A DNA stretch of 7,032 nucleotides from NCBI GenBank assembly GCA_900770295.1, contig CAAGJQ010000018.1:1-7032 (forward strand), given 5' to 3'. Shown here one piece after another: positions 6,394-7,032 of the stretch; the first letter of the stretch is position 1, and each line of letters begins with the position of its first letter. A model generated the notes under the pieces. The model worked only from the letters and a program-made list of their open reading frames with translations. It had not been told where the DNA came from and did not search any database. Made by a program: the position numbers and the translations under genes. The stretch comes from an uncultured Oscillibacter sp. (lineage in GTDB: Bacteria; Bacillota; Clostridia; Oscillospirales; Oscillospiraceae).

Positions 6394-6422
6394 TTGACAA
6401 AAAGCACCTCTTTGCGTATAAT
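6394..6422 (+). promoter_or_regulatory. Consensus promoter for the tRNA cluster
   Basis: TTGACA (6394-6399) and TATAAT (6417-6422) are both perfect and 17 bases apart, the ideal sigma-A arrangement. They begin 17 bases after the hslO stop. Transcription should start near 6429, giving a leader of about 25 bases before tRNA-Val. That leader can form a small hairpin (CCG around UCUGA with CGG). Confidence 0.93.
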
Positions 6423-6453
6423 AACTTTTGCCGTCTGACGGAAGCGGCAACCC

Positions 6454-6530
6454 GGGAGCATAGCTCAGCTGGTTAGAGCACCTGCCTTACAAGCAGGGGG
6501 TCACTGGTTCGAGTCCAGTTGTTCCCACCA
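6454..6530 (+). tRNA. tRNA-Val (anticodon UAC)
   Basis: The 77-nt cloverleaf has acceptor GGGAGCA with UGUUCCC, anticodon stem CCUGC/GCAGG with loop CUUACAA (anticodon 6488-6490) and T-loop GGUUCGAGUCC. The discriminator is A and CCA is encoded (6528-6530). It is first in the tRNA transcript. Confidence 0.97.
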
Positions 6531-6542
6531 AAGTTATTATAT

Positions 6543-6619
6543 GGCCCGGTAGTTCAGTTGGTTAGAACGCTAGCCTGTCACGCTAGAGGTCGACGGTTCG
6601 AGCCCGTTCCGGGTCGCCA
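6543..6619 (+). tRNA. tRNA-Asp (anticodon GUC)
   Basis: The 77-nt cloverleaf has acceptor GGCCCGG with CCGGGUC (one G-U pair), anticodon stem CUAGC/GCUAG with loop CUGUCAC (anticodon 6577-6579) and T-loop GGUUCGAGCCC. The discriminator is G, as expected for Asp, and CCA is encoded. It lies 12 bases after tRNA-Val. The CCA end is part of a CCATCTC heptamer that recurs in the hairpin immediately downstream. Confidence 0.97.
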
Positions 6620-6706
6620 TCTCCCACGAGATGGATTACCATCTCGTGGGTCCCTTTTGGGGTTGAAATTCCCCCAGCCGCGCCGTTCCGGCGCGGAGAA
6701 AGATTC
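6620..6706 (+). other. Structured spacer between tRNA-Asp and tRNA-Phe
   Basis: This 87-base spacer holds a perfect 12-bp hairpin (6623-6634 with 6639-6650, loop ATTA) followed by TCCCTTTTGG. A GGGG/CCCC pair follows (6659-6662 with 6671-6674), then an 8-bp GC hairpin (6678-6685 with 6689-6696). The first hairpin could be a leaky terminator or a processing signal, but its T run is short and offset. The last has no T run. Confidence 0.7.
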
Positions 6707-6782
6707 GCCCAGATAGCTCAGTTGGTAGAGCAGTGGACTGAAAATCCACGTGTCGCTGGTTCGATTCCGGCTCTGGGCACCA
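6707..6782 (+). tRNA. tRNA-Phe (anticodon GAA)
   Basis: The 76-nt cloverleaf has acceptor GCCCAGA with UCUGGGC and anticodon stem GUGGA/UCCAC with loop CUGAAAA (anticodon 6740-6742). The T-loop is GGUUCGAUUCC, the discriminator is A and CCA is encoded (6780-6782). Confidence 0.97.
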
Positions 6783-6785
6783 CCT

Positions 6786-6861
6786 GCGGGCATAGCTCAT
6801 CTGGTAGAGCGCCACCTTGCCAAGGTGGAGGTAGCGAGTTCGAGCCTCGTTGCCCGCTCCA
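6786..6861 (+). tRNA. tRNA-Gly (anticodon GCC)
   Basis: The 76-nt cloverleaf has acceptor GCGGGCA with UGCCCGC and anticodon stem CCACC/GGUGG with loop UUGCCAA (anticodon 6819-6821). The T-loop is AGUUCGAGCCU, the discriminator is U and CCA is encoded. It starts only 3 bases after tRNA-Phe, so the two must be cut from one precursor. Confidence 0.97.
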
Positions 6862-6863
6862 GA

Positions 6864-6893
6864 TCAATGCCCACACGAAAGTGTGGGCATTGA
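6864..6893 (+). terminator. Strong hairpin ending the first tRNA transcript (no U tract)
   Basis: A perfect 13-bp stem (6864-6876 with 6881-6893) with a GAAA tetraloop begins 2 bases after the tRNA-Gly CCA. It sits where a terminator is expected, just before the next promoter, but the following bases are AATCTAAAAT rather than a T run. It could instead stabilise or mark the 3' end of the precursor. Confidence 0.5.
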
Positions 6894-6908
6894 AATCTAA
6901 AATAAATG

Positions 6909-6937
6909 TGGACTTTTTTCAAAAGTTTGCATATAAT
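6909..6937 (+). promoter_or_regulatory. Second promoter, upstream of tRNA-Cys
   Basis: TGGACT (6909-6914, four of six consensus bases) and a perfect TATAAT (6932-6937) are 17 bases apart in an AT-rich stretch. Initiation near 6944 would begin about 10 bases before tRNA-Cys. Confidence 0.75.
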
Positions 6938-6953
6938 ATAGATGTCCCCCGAT

Positions 6954-7028
6954 GGTGACATAGCCAAGTGGTAAGGCAAGGGTCTGCAAAACCCTGATTC
7001 CCCGGTTCAAATCCGGGTGTCACCTCCA
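6954..7028 (+). tRNA. tRNA-Cys (anticodon GCA)
   Basis: The 75-nt cloverleaf has acceptor GGUGACA with UGUCACC, anticodon stem AGGGU/ACCCU with loop CUGCAAA (anticodon 6986-6988) and T-loop GGUUCAAAUCC. The discriminator is U, the identity base for Cys, and CCA is encoded (7026-7028). The window ends 4 bases later, so any following gene is not visible. Confidence 0.97.
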
Positions 7029-7032
7029 TAAG

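Noticed and set aside
6519..6958. Short open frames across the tRNA cluster on both strands
   Set aside because: They run through tRNA genes and have no ribosome sites or motifs; these are common false gene calls over tRNAs.
6454..7028. tRNA cluster as an integration (att) site for a mobile element
   Set aside because: No integrase, no repeated tRNA 3' end outside the local CCATCTC heptamer, and no phage or plasmid genes in the window.

Overview
The window is a GC-rich stretch with six protein genes, one folate riboswitch and five tRNA genes. It looks like chromosomal DNA of a strictly anaerobic, high-GC Clostridia member, plausibly a gut Oscillospiraceae relative (inference). The grounds are an [FeFe]-hydrogenase, an ECF folate transporter under a THF riboswitch, a yerC-type TrpR-like regulator, and a Val-Asp-Phe-Gly-Cys tRNA run with encoded CCA ends. 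I see no phage, IS, CRISPR or other obvious mobile DNA.

Layout. 1-1314 (+) is the 3' part of an [FeFe]-hydrogenase gene whose 5' end lies outside the window. It is closed by a strong intrinsic terminator (1334-1376). On the minus strand, reading right to left from a promoter at 3423-3450, come a tetrahydrofolate riboswitch (3307-3410), a Shine-Dalgarno-sequestering hairpin (3234-3286), folT (2681-3226) and folC (1385-2668). This is a compact operon for folate uptake and polyglutamate trapping. The two coding blocks converge at the 1334-1376 terminator. Upstream of the folate promoter, also on the minus strand, lies a gene for a soluble DUF3298-like protein of unknown role (3459-4178). Facing away from it across a 205-bp divergent spacer is a plus-strand run of yerC (4384-4680), a SAM-dependent methyltransferase overlapping it by 4 bp (4677-5432), and the redox-regulated chaperone hslO/Hsp33 (5487-6377).

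From 6394 to the end is a stable-RNA block. A near-consensus promoter drives tRNA-Val(UAC), tRNA-Asp(GUC), tRNA-Phe(GAA) and tRNA-Gly(GCC). A second promoter drives tRNA-Cys(GCA), and conspicuous perfect hairpins sit between the tRNAs.

The most informative element is the folate control region. The aptamer, an anti-SD segment and the folT SD can be read as a complete two-state switch: the 5' strand of the aptamer and the folT SD compete for the same pyrimidine-rich segment. The riboswitch class is already known. I found no convincing evidence of a wholly new system here. The less explained items are the soluble DUF3298 protein and the hairpins in the tRNA cluster.
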